This document shows, one piece after another, positions 1-7,580 of a DNA stretch of 64,000 bases (positions are counted from its first letter, which is position 1; every line of letters starts with the position of its first letter). The position numbers were made by a program, and so were the translations under genes. The notes beneath the pieces were generated by a model that was not told the origin of the DNA, searched no databases, and was given only the letters and a program-made list of their open reading frames with translations. Origin of the DNA: UBA4732 sp963823075 (lineage in GTDB: Bacteria > Planctomycetota > Planctomycetia > Gemmatales > Gemmataceae); the NCBI GenBank assembly GCA_963823075.1, contig CAWGKE010000014.1:197875-261874 (forward strand). Reading direction: 5' to 3'.

Positions 1-343
1 CGTGACAGAGCATGCAGTCCTGGGCGACGCCCTTGCCGAGGCCGAGCGGCAGGTCGGCCTCGCGGAAGCCCATCGGGTAGCCGTTGTTGGGGTACGGCGC
101 CACGTGGAAACCATAGCGCTCGCGCATCATGCGGGCATAGTCGTCGGGGGCCGGCTTCTCCGAGAGTCCCCATTGCTTCCAGAGGTTTTCCCAGGCGTCG
201 GCGGGGACGGCGGGCGGATTGTAGGCCTGGCCGAGCAAGTGGGCCTTGCCGCGCTCCGCCGGCGTCGGCTCGTCGGAGCGGGCGGGGGCGAGGAACAGCA
301 AGCCGGCCAGCAGCGCCGTGGCCGGCGCGAGAACTCGTTTCAT
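1..343 (-). CDS. Secreted c-type cytochrome-like protein, N-terminal part
   Basis: This reading frame starts at the ATG at 343 (minus strand) behind a GGGAGG ribosome site and runs off the left edge, so only the first 114 residues are visible. Residues 1-23 form a signal peptide: MKR, a Leu/Ala-rich core, then an APARS cleavage region. The mature part ends at the window edge with C-M-L-C-H, a CxxCH haem c attachment motif. Planctomycetes encode many large secreted cytochrome-like proteins with one such motif, so an exported electron-transfer or oxidase-type protein is likely. The family cannot be named without the missing C-terminus. No shift is needed across the visible part. Confidence 0.6.
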   Translation of the reverse strand, partial: MKRVLAPATALLAGLLFLAPARSDEPTPAERGKAHLLGQAYNPPAVPADAWENLWKQWGLSEKPAPDDYARMMRERYGFHVAPYPNNGYPMGFREADLPLGLGKGVAQDCMLCH

Positions 344-400
344 GCGAAGGGACCTCCCGATCCGCGAGGCGCCAAACTTCTCCCTCATTGTAACATAATC

Positions 401-468
401 AACCGCCAAGACGCCAAGGACGCCAAGAAGCCGCGGGTGTTCTTGGCGTCCTTGGCGTCTTGGCGGTT
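401..468. repeat. Perfect 29-bp inverted repeat (hairpin)
   Basis: Two 29-base arms (401-429 and 440-468) are exact reverse complements around a 10-base loop. Each arm is built from tandem CGCCAAGGA-like units. It lies between the divergent cytochrome-like gene and the GNAT gene. It may be a mobile palindromic repeat rather than a terminator, because no U-run follows. Confidence 0.8.
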
Positions 469-591
469 CGCTCCCCCTTGCGGATCGGACGGGAAAAACT
501 TAGGCTTAACCAACACAGGCCGAAACGCCTCCCCGCCACGGCCGTGCGCCTCGCCCCGGATGCGAGTCCCGCCAAAGGACGCAATGCAGTC

Positions 592-1041
592 ATGACGATC
601 CGAACCTTCACGGCCGGCGACGACGCGGCGCAGGTCGGCATCTACAACGAGACGGCCGCCGACCTGCCGAAATTCAAGGCCGTCACGCTGGACGAGCTGC
701 GCCGCCGCCTGCGTGGCCCGGATTTCGACCCGGCCACGCGCTTCTTCGCCGTCGAGAACGGCCGGCCGGTCGGTTACGCCACGTTCCACGCCAACGGCCG
801 AATCAGCTTCCCCTGGTGCCGCAAGGGCCGCGAGTCGTGGGCCGGGCCGCTCCTGGACGCGGTGCTGGAAGCGATGCGGCGCCGCGGCATGGGCGCGGCC
901 TTCGCCGCCTACCGGGCCGATTGGACGGCCCAGCGCGACTTCTTCCTTGCCCACGGCTTCCAACAGACCCGCGAGGTCGTGAACTTCGTCATGGCCGTGG
1001 TCGAGATGCCGACGCCGTCGGCGCGCGGCCACCGCCATTGA
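592..1041 (+). CDS. GNAT-family N-acetyltransferase (first domain)
   Basis: A 149-residue product starts at the ATG at 592 (MTIRTFTAGDDAAQVG). It has the order of a GNAT fold: an N-terminal IRxFxxxDDAAQV strand-helix, a central strand (residues around FFAVENGRPVGYATF), an R-x-x-G-x-G/A-like acetyl-CoA loop seen as RRRGMGAAFAAYRADW, and a C-terminal AHGFQ strand. Such enzymes move an acetyl group from acetyl-CoA to an amine; the substrate is unknown. A second GNAT-like stretch begins 4 bases after its stop, in another frame. The pair may therefore be one tandem-GNAT protein split by an indel near 1030-1045, or two coupled genes. Confidence 0.65.
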   Translation: MTIRTFTAGDDAAQVGIYNETAADLPKFKAVTLDELRRRLRGPDFDPATRFFAVENGRPVGYATFHANGRISFPWCRKGRESWAGPLLDAVLEAMRRRGMGAAFAAYRADWTAQRDFFLAHGFQQTREVVNFVMAVVEMPTPSARGHRH

Positions 1042-1045
1042 TCCG

Positions 1046-1531
1046 GTGACCCCGGCCGACGCGCCAGCCGTCCTCGCCCTGGCGCCGAAGGCGTTCCGGG
1101 TCCGCGACGCGGAGGAGCTGGAGCGCCGCCTCCTGCACAACCCCTATTTCCCTCCGGAATCGGCCCAGGTGTTGCGGAGCCGAACGGACGGGACGCCGGT
1201 CGGCCTGAGCATCCTGGTGCAGAACACCGCCTACGCCAACCCGCGCGAGATCGACGCCGCCATGCCCTGCTTCCGGCTCGGCGCCGTCGGCACGGAGGAC
1301 ATGCAGACCAAGCGCGTCAACGGCCTGTTCAGCTTCGCCGCCGCCGAGGGGCGCGACCTGAATGTGATCGGACTTGACCTGCTCGGCCACGCGGCGCTGC
1401 GGCTCCAGGACGCGGACGTCGCAGTCCTGGCCGCCCAGGCTTCCACCGACGCGCCGCACCTGCTGCGCTTCTACCAGCAATACTTCCGGCGCCAGGGGAG
1501 CTTTCCCATCTTCGAGCGTCCCCTGGCCTAG
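1046..1531 (+). CDS. GNAT-like acetyltransferase (second domain)
   Basis: This 161-residue frame begins with VTPADAPAVLALAPKAF, the usual opening of a GNAT domain. It continues through PVGLSILVQNTAYANP and ends with a HLLRFYQQYFRRQGSFPIFERPL strand typical of the C-terminus of this fold. The only start is a GTG at 1046, directly after the stop of the upstream GNAT gene, and no separate ribosome site is visible. This supports either translational coupling or a frameshift that broke one two-domain protein. The homology is recognisable but the substrate is not. Confidence 0.5.
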   Translation: MTPADAPAVLALAPKAFRVRDAEELERRLLHNPYFPPESAQVLRSRTDGTPVGLSILVQNTAYANPREIDAAMPCFRLGAVGTEDMQTKRVNGLFSFAAAEGRDLNVIGLDLLGHAALRLQDADVAVLAAQASTDAPHLLRFYQQYFRRQGSFPIFERPLA

Positions 1532-1589
1532 GACGCCTGCAAGAATAACTTGAGCAGAGCCGCGACCGTCGGGGAGCAGTTTGGACTAA

Positions 1590-1668
1590 ACCCGCTCCCT
1601 CACGGTCGCGGCTCCGATGGGTCGTAAGGGAGCGGCCTTCGCTCCGCTCCCTCACGGTCTCGGCTCCG
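1590..1668. repeat. Dispersed GC-rich hairpin repeat, two units
   Basis: Two near-copies of a CTCCCTCACGGTCGCGGCTCCGA-type unit lie at about 1593-1616 and 1646-1669. A third copy is at 3782-3804. Part of this block folds into a stem (1623-1635 with 1644-1656). The same family forms the hairpin at 3753-3792, so it is a dispersed intergenic repeat rather than gene-specific control. Confidence 0.6.
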
Positions 1669-1696
1669 ACAGCCCGCTGTCAACGAGGGCCTCGCC

Positions 1697-2869
1697 ATGC
1701 CGTTCGCCGCCGCCATGTCCACCGCCGCGCAGGCCGACGCCGCGCTGGAACAGGTTTGCAACGAAGCCCGCTCTCGCCTGGCCGGATCCATCGACCTGGC
1801 CGTCGCCTTCTTTTCCACGCAGCACGCCGGGGCCGCCGAGCGGATCGCCCGCGGCGTCGCCGAGCGACTGGCGCCGCGCTGCCTGCTGGGCTGTGTGGCC
1901 GAGTCGGTGATCGGCGACGGCCGGGAGATCGAAAACGACCCGGCGCTGAGCCTGTGGTTGGGCCGATGGGAGCGGCCGGTGACTCTGGAGCCGTTTCACA
2001 CCGTCCTGGAACGGACGTCCGAAGGCCCCAGCCTGCTGGGCCTGCCGGACGGGCTGGTCGGGGCGGCCGCCGCCGACTCCGCGGTGCTGCTGCTGGGCGA
2101 CCCCTACACGTTCCCGGTGGACCTGTTCCTCAACCAGATGAACGAGAACAACCCGGGCTTGCGCGTGCTGGGCGGCATGGCCAGCGGCACGCGCGGCCCG
2201 GGGCAGTGCCGGCTGCTGTTCAACGGCGAGGTGCGGACGGACGGCGCGGTGGGCGTGCTGCTACAAGGGCCGATCGGGCTGCGCTCGATCGTGTCGCAGG
2301 GCTGCCGGCCGATCGGCCGACACATGGTCGTCACGAAGGCGGAGGAGAACATCATCCTGGAGCTGGGCGGCAGGCCGCCGTTCCAGCTGTTGCAGGAACT
2401 CTGGCAGAGTCTCGACCCGCAAGACCAGAACCTGTTCCAGCAGGGGCTGCACATCGGCCGCGTCATCAATGAGTACCGCGGCGACTTCCAGCGCGGCGAT
2501 TTCCTGGTGCGAAACGTGCTGGGCCTGGACCGATCGAGCGGCGCCCTGGCGATCAACGAGCGGGTGCGCGTCGGCCAGACGGTGCAATTCCACGTCCGCG
2601 ACGCGGCGACGGCCGACGAGGATTTGCACGCCCTGTTGCAGCTGGACGTACATGCCCACGAGAAGCGGCCGGCCGCGGCGCTGCTGTTCAGCTGCAACGG
2701 CCGCGGCGCCCGGCTGTTCGACCTGCCGAATCACGACGCCGCCGCGGTGCGCGCCGAGGCCGGCGAAATCCCGCTGGCCGGCTTCTTCGCGCAGGGCGAA
2801 CTCGGCCCGGTCGGCGGCCAGAACTTCATCCACGGATTCACGGCCAGCGTCGCCCTGTTCGAGGAATGA
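1697..2869 (+). CDS. FIST domain sensor protein
   Basis: A 390-residue intact frame starts at the ATG at 1697, behind GAGGG. The N-terminal part (LAVAFFSTQHAGAAERIA, LLGCVAES, a GGMASG stretch after the NQMNENNPGLRVLG segment) is the FIST_N signature. The C-terminal part (GRVINEYRGDFQRGDFLVRNVLG, GQTVQFHVRDA, ALLFSCNGRG, GFFAQGELGPVGGQNFIHGFT) is FIST_C. FIST proteins are cytoplasmic small-ligand sensing modules, often linked to two-component signalling. Here it stands alone without kinase or GGDEF domain, and the ligand is unknown. It is followed 31 bases later by an amidohydrolase on the same strand. Confidence 0.85.
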   Translation: MPFAAAMSTAAQADAALEQVCNEARSRLAGSIDLAVAFFSTQHAGAAERIARGVAERLAPRCLLGCVAESVIGDGREIENDPALSLWLGRWERPVTLEPFHTVLERTSEGPSLLGLPDGLVGAAAADSAVLLLGDPYTFPVDLFLNQMNENNPGLRVLGGMASGTRGPGQCRLLFNGEVRTDGAVGVLLQGPIGLRSIVSQGCRPIGRHMVVTKAEENIILELGGRPPFQLLQELWQSLDPQDQNLFQQGLHIGRVINEYRGDFQRGDFLVRNVLGLDRSSGALAINERVRVGQTVQFHVRDAATADEDLHALLQLDVHAHEKRPAAALLFSCNGRGARLFDLPNHDAAAVRAEAGEIPLAGFFAQGELGPVGGQNFIHGFTASVALFEE

Positions 2870-2900
2870 CAGGTTAGCCGCGACCCGAAGGGGAGCGCCC

Positions 2901-3738
2901 ATGATTGACGCTCACTTGCACGTCGTGCGGCCGAACCTGCCGGGTGCAGGGCCGTTAAGTCCGCTGCTGGACGCCGGCCCCGACCGCATCGCCGACGTCC
3001 TGCGGGAGGAGATGCGCGCCGCCGGCGTGACGCACGCGCTGGCGATGGGCAGCTGCCACACCACGGTGGACGACCCGCTCGGCGTGGACGGCACGCTGGC
3101 CGTCGCCCGGCTCGTACCGGGACTGCACGCCATCGGCGTGGCCGACCCGGCGCGGCGGCGACCCGGACCACATGCGCCGCGTCGAGGCCGTCGTCGCCTC
3201 CGGCGGGGTGCGGGCGCTCAAGGCCTATCTCGGCTATCTGCATTATCCCCCGACCGATCCCGGCTACCGCCCCTACTACGAACTGGCCGAGCGGCGCCGG
3301 CTGCCGGTCGTTTTCCACACGGGAGACACGTATTCTCCGCGGGCGAAGCTGCGTTTCGCCCACCCGCTGGGGATCGATGACGTGGCGGTCGATCATCCGA
3401 AGGCGTGCTTCGTGCTGGCGCATCTCGGCAATCCGTGGCTGACCGACGCGGCAGAGGTGGTGTACAAGAACGTGAACGTCTGGGCCGACCTGTCGGGCTT
3501 CGTGGTCGGCGGCGTTGAAGAATTCGGCGCGGAGGAGCGGAAGGAGATGCTGAGCGAGGTGCGGTCGGCGCTGGGCCGGGCCTACCGCTACGCGGAGCGG
3601 CCCAACCGCTTTCTCCATGGCAGCGACTGGCCGCTGGCCCCGATGACGGCGTACCGCGATTTCATCGCGTCCGCCATGCCGGAGGCGCATCATCCGCTGA
3701 TCTTTGAGGAGAATGCGCGGCTGCTGTTCCGGCTGTGA
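2901..3738 (+). CDS. Amidohydrolase family 2 protein (one frameshift)
   Basis: The gene starts at the ATG at 2901 behind AAGGGGAG. It opens with MIDAHLHV, the metal-binding HxH of the amidohydrolase/TIM-barrel superfamily. The frame breaks near 3155-3172 inside a GCGCGGCGGCG run. It resumes with DHMRRVEAVVASGGVRALKAYLGYLH, then VVFHTGD (metal His), FVLAHLGNP (metal His) and FLHGSDWPL (catalytic Asp), to the stop at 3738. All expected metal ligands are therefore present across the two frames. These enzymes hydrolyse or decarboxylate cyclic substrates; the substrate is unknown. The single break within a GC repeat could be an assembly error. Confidence 0.75.
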
Positions 3739-3752
3739 GGGTCCGAAGCCCG

Positions 3753-3792
3753 CCGTGAGGGAGCGGTTTGAGCGAAGACCGCTCCCTTACGG
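3753..3792. terminator. Hairpin between convergent genes
   Basis: CCGTGAGGGAGCGGT (3753-3767) pairs with ACCGCTCCCTTACGG (3778-3792) around an 11-base loop. It lies between the stops of the amidohydrolase (3738) and the convergent kinase (3816), where a bidirectional terminator would be expected. There is no clear U-tract, and it belongs to the repeat family also seen near 1.6 kb. Confidence 0.45.
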
Positions 3793-3815
3793 TCGCGGCT
3801 CCGACAGCCCGGCGG

Positions 3816-6020
3816 TCACAGCGACGCCAGCAACGCCTGAAAGCGGGGATGGCCGTGCAGCGGGTTGAAGTCGGCGTCGTTCTGAATCCACTCCTTGTGC
3901 GCGAAGCCCAGCTCGGCGGCCCGGCACAGGGTGTCGAGGGCCTCGTCGATCCGCCCAAGCAGGGAGTAAACGCAGGCCACGTTGTACAGCGTCATCGGCT
4001 CGTCCGGATCGACGGCCAACGCCCGCCGCGCCCACTCCAGCGCCCGCTCCTGGTCGCCGAGGCTGCACCAGCCCGTCGCACCGAGGCACAGGGCCCGGGC
4101 GCCGTCGGGGTACAGCCGGAGATGCTCTTCGGCCGCCTTCAGGCCGCGGCGGTAGGCGGCCTCCGACTCCGCCTTCCTTCCCAGGGCCGCCAGAACCGGG
4201 GCGCCGAGCAGCAGCGCCTGGTAGTCCTCCGGCCGCACCCGCGACGCCTCCTCGAACAGCCGGGCCGCATCCTCCGGCCGTCCCTCCGCCAGGCACGCCC
4301 GGGCGTAAAAGTAGCGGGCCTCGAACAGGGCCGGGTCGAGCCGGATCGCCGTCTCGAATTCCTGCCGCGCTTCCCCGTGGCGGTGGGCGATGGACAGGGC
4401 CACGCCGCGCGCCGTGTGGGCCTCGCCGGACTCGGGGTCGAGTTCGAGGGCCTTCCGGCTGGCGGCGTCGGCCCGCGCCAGCGTGTCCTCGCGGACGCCC
4501 CAGTTCGTGAACAGCAGCGAGTAGCAGTCCGCCAAGCCGGCGTAGGCGCGGGCGTACTGCGGATCGATCTCGATCGCCCGGCCGAACATCACCACGGCCG
4601 CCTCAAGGGTGCGCCGCCGGAACTGGTGGAAGAACTGCCTCCCGCGCAGGTAGCAGTCATACGCCTGCACATCGGTTTTCGTCCGCTGTTCCAGCGCCTG
4701 CTGGTCCTTCTCGGTCAAGAAAACGCGCAGCGCCTTGGAAATGCTCTGGGCGATCTCGTCCTGGATGGCGAAGACGTCCTCCAGCTGGCGGTTGTAGGTC
4801 TCCGCCCAGAGCTGGAAGCCGTCGGCCACGTTGGCGAGCTGGGCCGTGATGCGCAGCCGGGCGCCCGATTTGCGCACGCTGCCCTGGAGGACCGTGCGGA
4901 CGTTGAGCTGTTCGCCGATGCGGCGGACATCCTCGCTCTTGCCCTTGAAGGCGAAGGCGGAGGTCCGCGAGGCGACGCGCAGGCCCTGCACCTTGCTCAG
5001 GACGTTGATCAGCTCCTCGGCCAGGCCGTCGCTGAAATACTCGTTTTCCGGGTCGGAACTCATGTTGACGAAGGGCAAGACGGCGACGGAGGCGGCCGCC
5101 GACGGCCGGGCCGGCGCCGGCTCCACGCGGGTGTCGCCCGGTTGCTGGCGGACGCTGTCGTGGAGCGCGTCGCCGACGACGGCTCGCAGGGCGGCTGCCA
5201 GATCGACCGCGGAGGGGAAGCGCTTGGCCGGGTCTTTCTCCAGGCAGCGGCCGATCACGCGGTCCAGCCCGGCCGGCCGCGAGCGACCGGACTCCGACAG
5301 CTGCGGGGGCTCGCCGTGGAGGATCTCGGCCATGACGTCCGCCGTCGTGTCGCCGGCGAACGGCCGGGCGCCGGTCACCATCTCGAACAGAACGCAGCCA
5401 AGCGCGAACACGTCGCTGCGGGCGTCCGCGTGCTGGCCGCGGACCTGCTCGGGCGCCATGTAGTAGACGGTCCCCAGGATTACGCCCGGCTGCGTTTCGA
5501 GCGTCAGCGTGATGGACGGACTCGGTTCCGCGGACGCGGCTTTCTCCAGCCGTGCCAGGCCAAAATCGAGGACTTTGACTCCTCCGCCAGCGGTCAGAAA
5601 GATGTTTTCCGGCTTGATGTCCCGGTGGATGATGCCCTTGGCGTGTGCGGCCGCCACGCCGTCCGCGACGGCCGTGGCCAAGGGCAGCGCACCGCGCCAG
5701 TCCAGGGCGGCGCGCTTCAGGCGGCGGCCGAGGGTCTCGCCTTCCAGCAGCTCCATGACCACGTAGGGCAGGCCCCGTTCGATGCCCGTGTCAAACACGG
5801 CCACGATGTTCGGGTGCGACAACGCCGCCACGGATCGGGCCTCGCGCTGGAAGCGGGCCAGGGCCGACGAGTCGTCGATGAGCCGCTCCGGCAGAACCTT
5901 GACGGCGACGTCGCGCTCCAGGCGGACGTCGCGGGCCCGGTAAACCTCCCCCATCCCGCCGCTGCCCAGGACGCTGAGGATCTCGTAGGGACCGAGCCGG
6001 GTGTTGGCAGCCAGTGTCAT
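3816..6020 (-). CDS. Serine/threonine protein kinase with TolB-like and TPR domains
   Basis: The 734-residue protein starts at the ATG at 6020, eight bases behind GAGGAG. Residues 11-280 are a Hanks-type kinase: glycine loop GSGGMG (19-24), ATP lysine K41, catalytic HRDIKPEN (H132-R133-D134), DFG (152-154) and APE (189-191). After a linker rich in Pro/Ala comes a segment beginning AVLPFVNMSSDPENEYFSDGL. It resembles the FlgO/TolB-like N-terminal domain often fused to bacterial kinases and cyclases. The C-terminal 270 residues are TPR repeats (for example ARAYAGLADCYSLL, PEDYQALLLGAPVLAALGR). No transmembrane helix is visible, so it is probably cytosolic. It phosphorylates unknown partners recruited by the TPRs. 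Confidence 0.93.
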   Translation of the reverse strand: MTLAANTRLGPYEILSVLGSGGMGEVYRARDVRLERDVAVKVLPERLIDDSSALARFQREARSVAALSHPNIVAVFDTGIERGLPYVVMELLEGETLGRRLKRAALDWRGALPLATAVADGVAAAHAKGIIHRDIKPENIFLTAGGGVKVLDFGLARLEKAASAEPSPSITLTLETQPGVILGTVYYMAPEQVRGQHADARSDVFALGCVLFEMVTGARPFAGDTTADVMAEILHGEPPQLSESGRSRPAGLDRVIGRCLEKDPAKRFPSAVDLAAALRAVVGDALHDSVRQQPGDTRVEPAPARPSAAASVAVLPFVNMSSDPENEYFSDGLAEELINVLSKVQGLRVASRTSAFAFKGKSEDVRRIGEQLNVRTVLQGSVRKSGARLRITAQLANVADGFQLWAETYNRQLEDVFAIQDEIAQSISKALRVFLTEKDQQALEQRTKTDVQAYDCYLRGRQFFHQFRRRTLEAAVVMFGRAIEIDPQYARAYAGLADCYSLLFTNWGVREDTLARADAASRKALELDPESGEAHTARGVALSIAHRHGEARQEFETAIRLDPALFEARYFYARACLAEGRPEDAARLFEEASRVRPEDYQALLLGAPVLAALGRKAESEAAYRRGLKAAEEHLRLYPDGARALCLGATGWCSLGDQERALEWARRALAVDPDEPMTLYNVACVYSLLGRIDEALDTLCRAAELGFAHKEWIQNDADFNPLHGHPRFQALLASL

Positions 6021-6271
6021 GGCGAAACTCCTCAAACCGAAATGCCGACGGGCCATCGAGACGGCTGAGTGTGATAGGAGGTATGCTAACGCCGCGAGGA
6101 GGCGAACGCAAAGAAAAAATGGCTCCGGCACAGGTCACATTCCATTATTTCGTTTCCGGATCCCGCGGCGTGTACATGGCTGCAGTTTTGCCTGTAAACC
6201 CGTACACCTAAACCAGTTTAAGGGCAGGGCGGGAGGTTTAGGGGTGGGGTGGAATTGATATAAGCACGCGC

Positions 6272-7452
6272 GGGTGTGAATCTTTTACTTGGGTGAGATT
6301 TAGGCCGCGCGGCGGCGCGGCTGGGTCCAGAAGCCGTCCCAGACCTTGCCGCCGCTGACGTACAACGCACGCAGGGAAGCCACCGTGGCCGCGCCGTCCT
6401 CCACCCAGCGCATGCCCGATCCCTTCAGGCGTTCCCCGATGATCTTGCAGCCCGCCTCCGTGGGACCGCTGCCGATGTCCCAACCGTTGCGCCGGTACGT
6501 CGGGTAATCCGTGCGATGCCGGTTGTTCGTAAAGTAGCCGATCAGCTTGCGCAGGCCTCCCGCGCCGGCCCCGACGCGCCGGCCGGCAACGCCAACGCTT
6601 GCAGATAAGTCAGCAACGCCTCGCCCCCTTGCTCGTACAGGATGTCCTTGGCCTGCGTCTGCCATTGCGTACGCGCCGCCTCATCGTCGCCGTGCCAGGC
6701 CTTCGCGAAGTCGCACAGGTGTTCGGCCGCGTGATACCAGTCCAGGATCGTCCGCAGGTCCTCTGCCAGGTGACGCTGCAACGCCTCCTCCAGCCCGTTG
6801 CCCCCGTCGGTGATCGCGATCAGGTCGCTGACCTGGGCGACGCCCAACGCCCGCGCCTGCGACCGCACCTGCTCCGCCAAGGCGTCCAGTTCAAAATCGA
6901 CCAGGTAGCGGGTGTGTTCCTTGCCCGGCGTATACAGCAAGGCGGTGTAGAGCATCCGATGCTCGGCTTGGCTCGCTCCGATGCCCTGCATCGGCACGCT
7001 GAAGGCATCCAGGCCCACGTACGCCGCCGGTTGCTCGCCCTCCCGCGCGGCGGTCCAGTCCGGCTCCGGCTGCGTCGGCGCGACCATCCGACCCGCCTTC
7101 TGCTGCGCCCGCAATCGCTCGCCTTCCCCTTCCGTGTCGCGCAGCACCGTCGAGGCCGACAGCCGCACCCCGGCGAACCGCCGCAGCAGGTCGTGGGCCG
7201 CCTCGGCGAACGGCAAAAGCGTCCCCGCCAGAGCCACCAGCGGCATCAGGCCGGGGCTGACCTCGTCCACCAGCCCCAACGCCTCGTCGTACGGAAGGAA
7301 ACTCTGCTTGCACCGGCCGCAGTAGTAGTAGGCCCGCTGCACCCAGACGGCCCCATGAACCGTCACGAGCCGACGCCGCTGGTACGAGTGGAACTTGGCC
7401 GCGTACGAGCACTGCTCGCACGTCACGCTGCAGCCTACGTACCCCTTTTTTT
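6272..7452 (-). mobile_element. ISKra4-family element, distal half (separated by inversion)
   Basis: This is the transposase-C-terminal half of an ISKra4-type element. Its outer end is at 6272 (GGGTGTGAATCTTTTACTTG). The outside flank AGCACGCGC (6263-6271) is the reverse complement of GCGCGTGCT at 15551-15559, which flanks the other half. The two are therefore one 9-bp target duplication. The inner end stops at the T7 run 7446-7452, where the MITE/IS block inserted. Confidence 0.8.
6300..7444 (-). pseudogene. ISKra4-family transposase, C-terminal part
   Basis: On the minus strand the reading begins at the A7 junction (KKGYVGCSVTCEQCSYAAKFHSYQRRR) and runs through a CxxC zinc motif. The DDE catalytic region follows: AYVGLDAFSVPM, AITDGGNGLEEAL, ILDWYHAAEHL. 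Near 6560 the frame shifts, and the end of the family is then read (LIGYFTNNRHRTDYP, GSGPTEAGCKIIGERLKGSGMRW). The missing N-terminus is at 15661-15892 on the opposite strand and joins precisely at the A7 run. The protein is broken both by the IS insertion and by the later inversion, so it cannot be made from this locus. Confidence 0.85.
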
Positions 7453-7573
7453 CTAGGATGGCAAACTTAACTTGAGAGGCCCCGAAAACGGCCTGTTCTT
7501 GAACTGGGCGGCCCAGGAAAACGCCAGAAATCGCTTGTCCGCCGAGGGTCTCAAGTTGAGTTTGCCGTCCTAG
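7453..7573. mobile_element. 121-bp MITE, copy 1
   Basis: The element has long imperfect terminal inverted repeats beginning CTAGGATGGCAAACTTAACT and ending as CTAGGACGGCAAACTCAACT on the other strand. It has no coding capacity. It is flanked by T7 at 7446-7452 and T7 at 7574-7580. Its outer 14 bases match the ends of the adjacent 1,679-bp IS, so that IS probably mobilises it. Other copies are at 9267-9387 and 18937-19057. Confidence 0.9.
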
Positions 7574-7580
7574 TTTTTTT

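Noticed and set aside
3768..6068. A 766-codon open frame on the plus strand
   Set aside because: It is antisense to the kinase gene, whose catalytic motifs are all present; long open antisense frames are expected at this GC content.
5509..6258. Short frames around the kinase promoter
   Set aside because: They are small, overlap the kinase start and lack any signal for translation.
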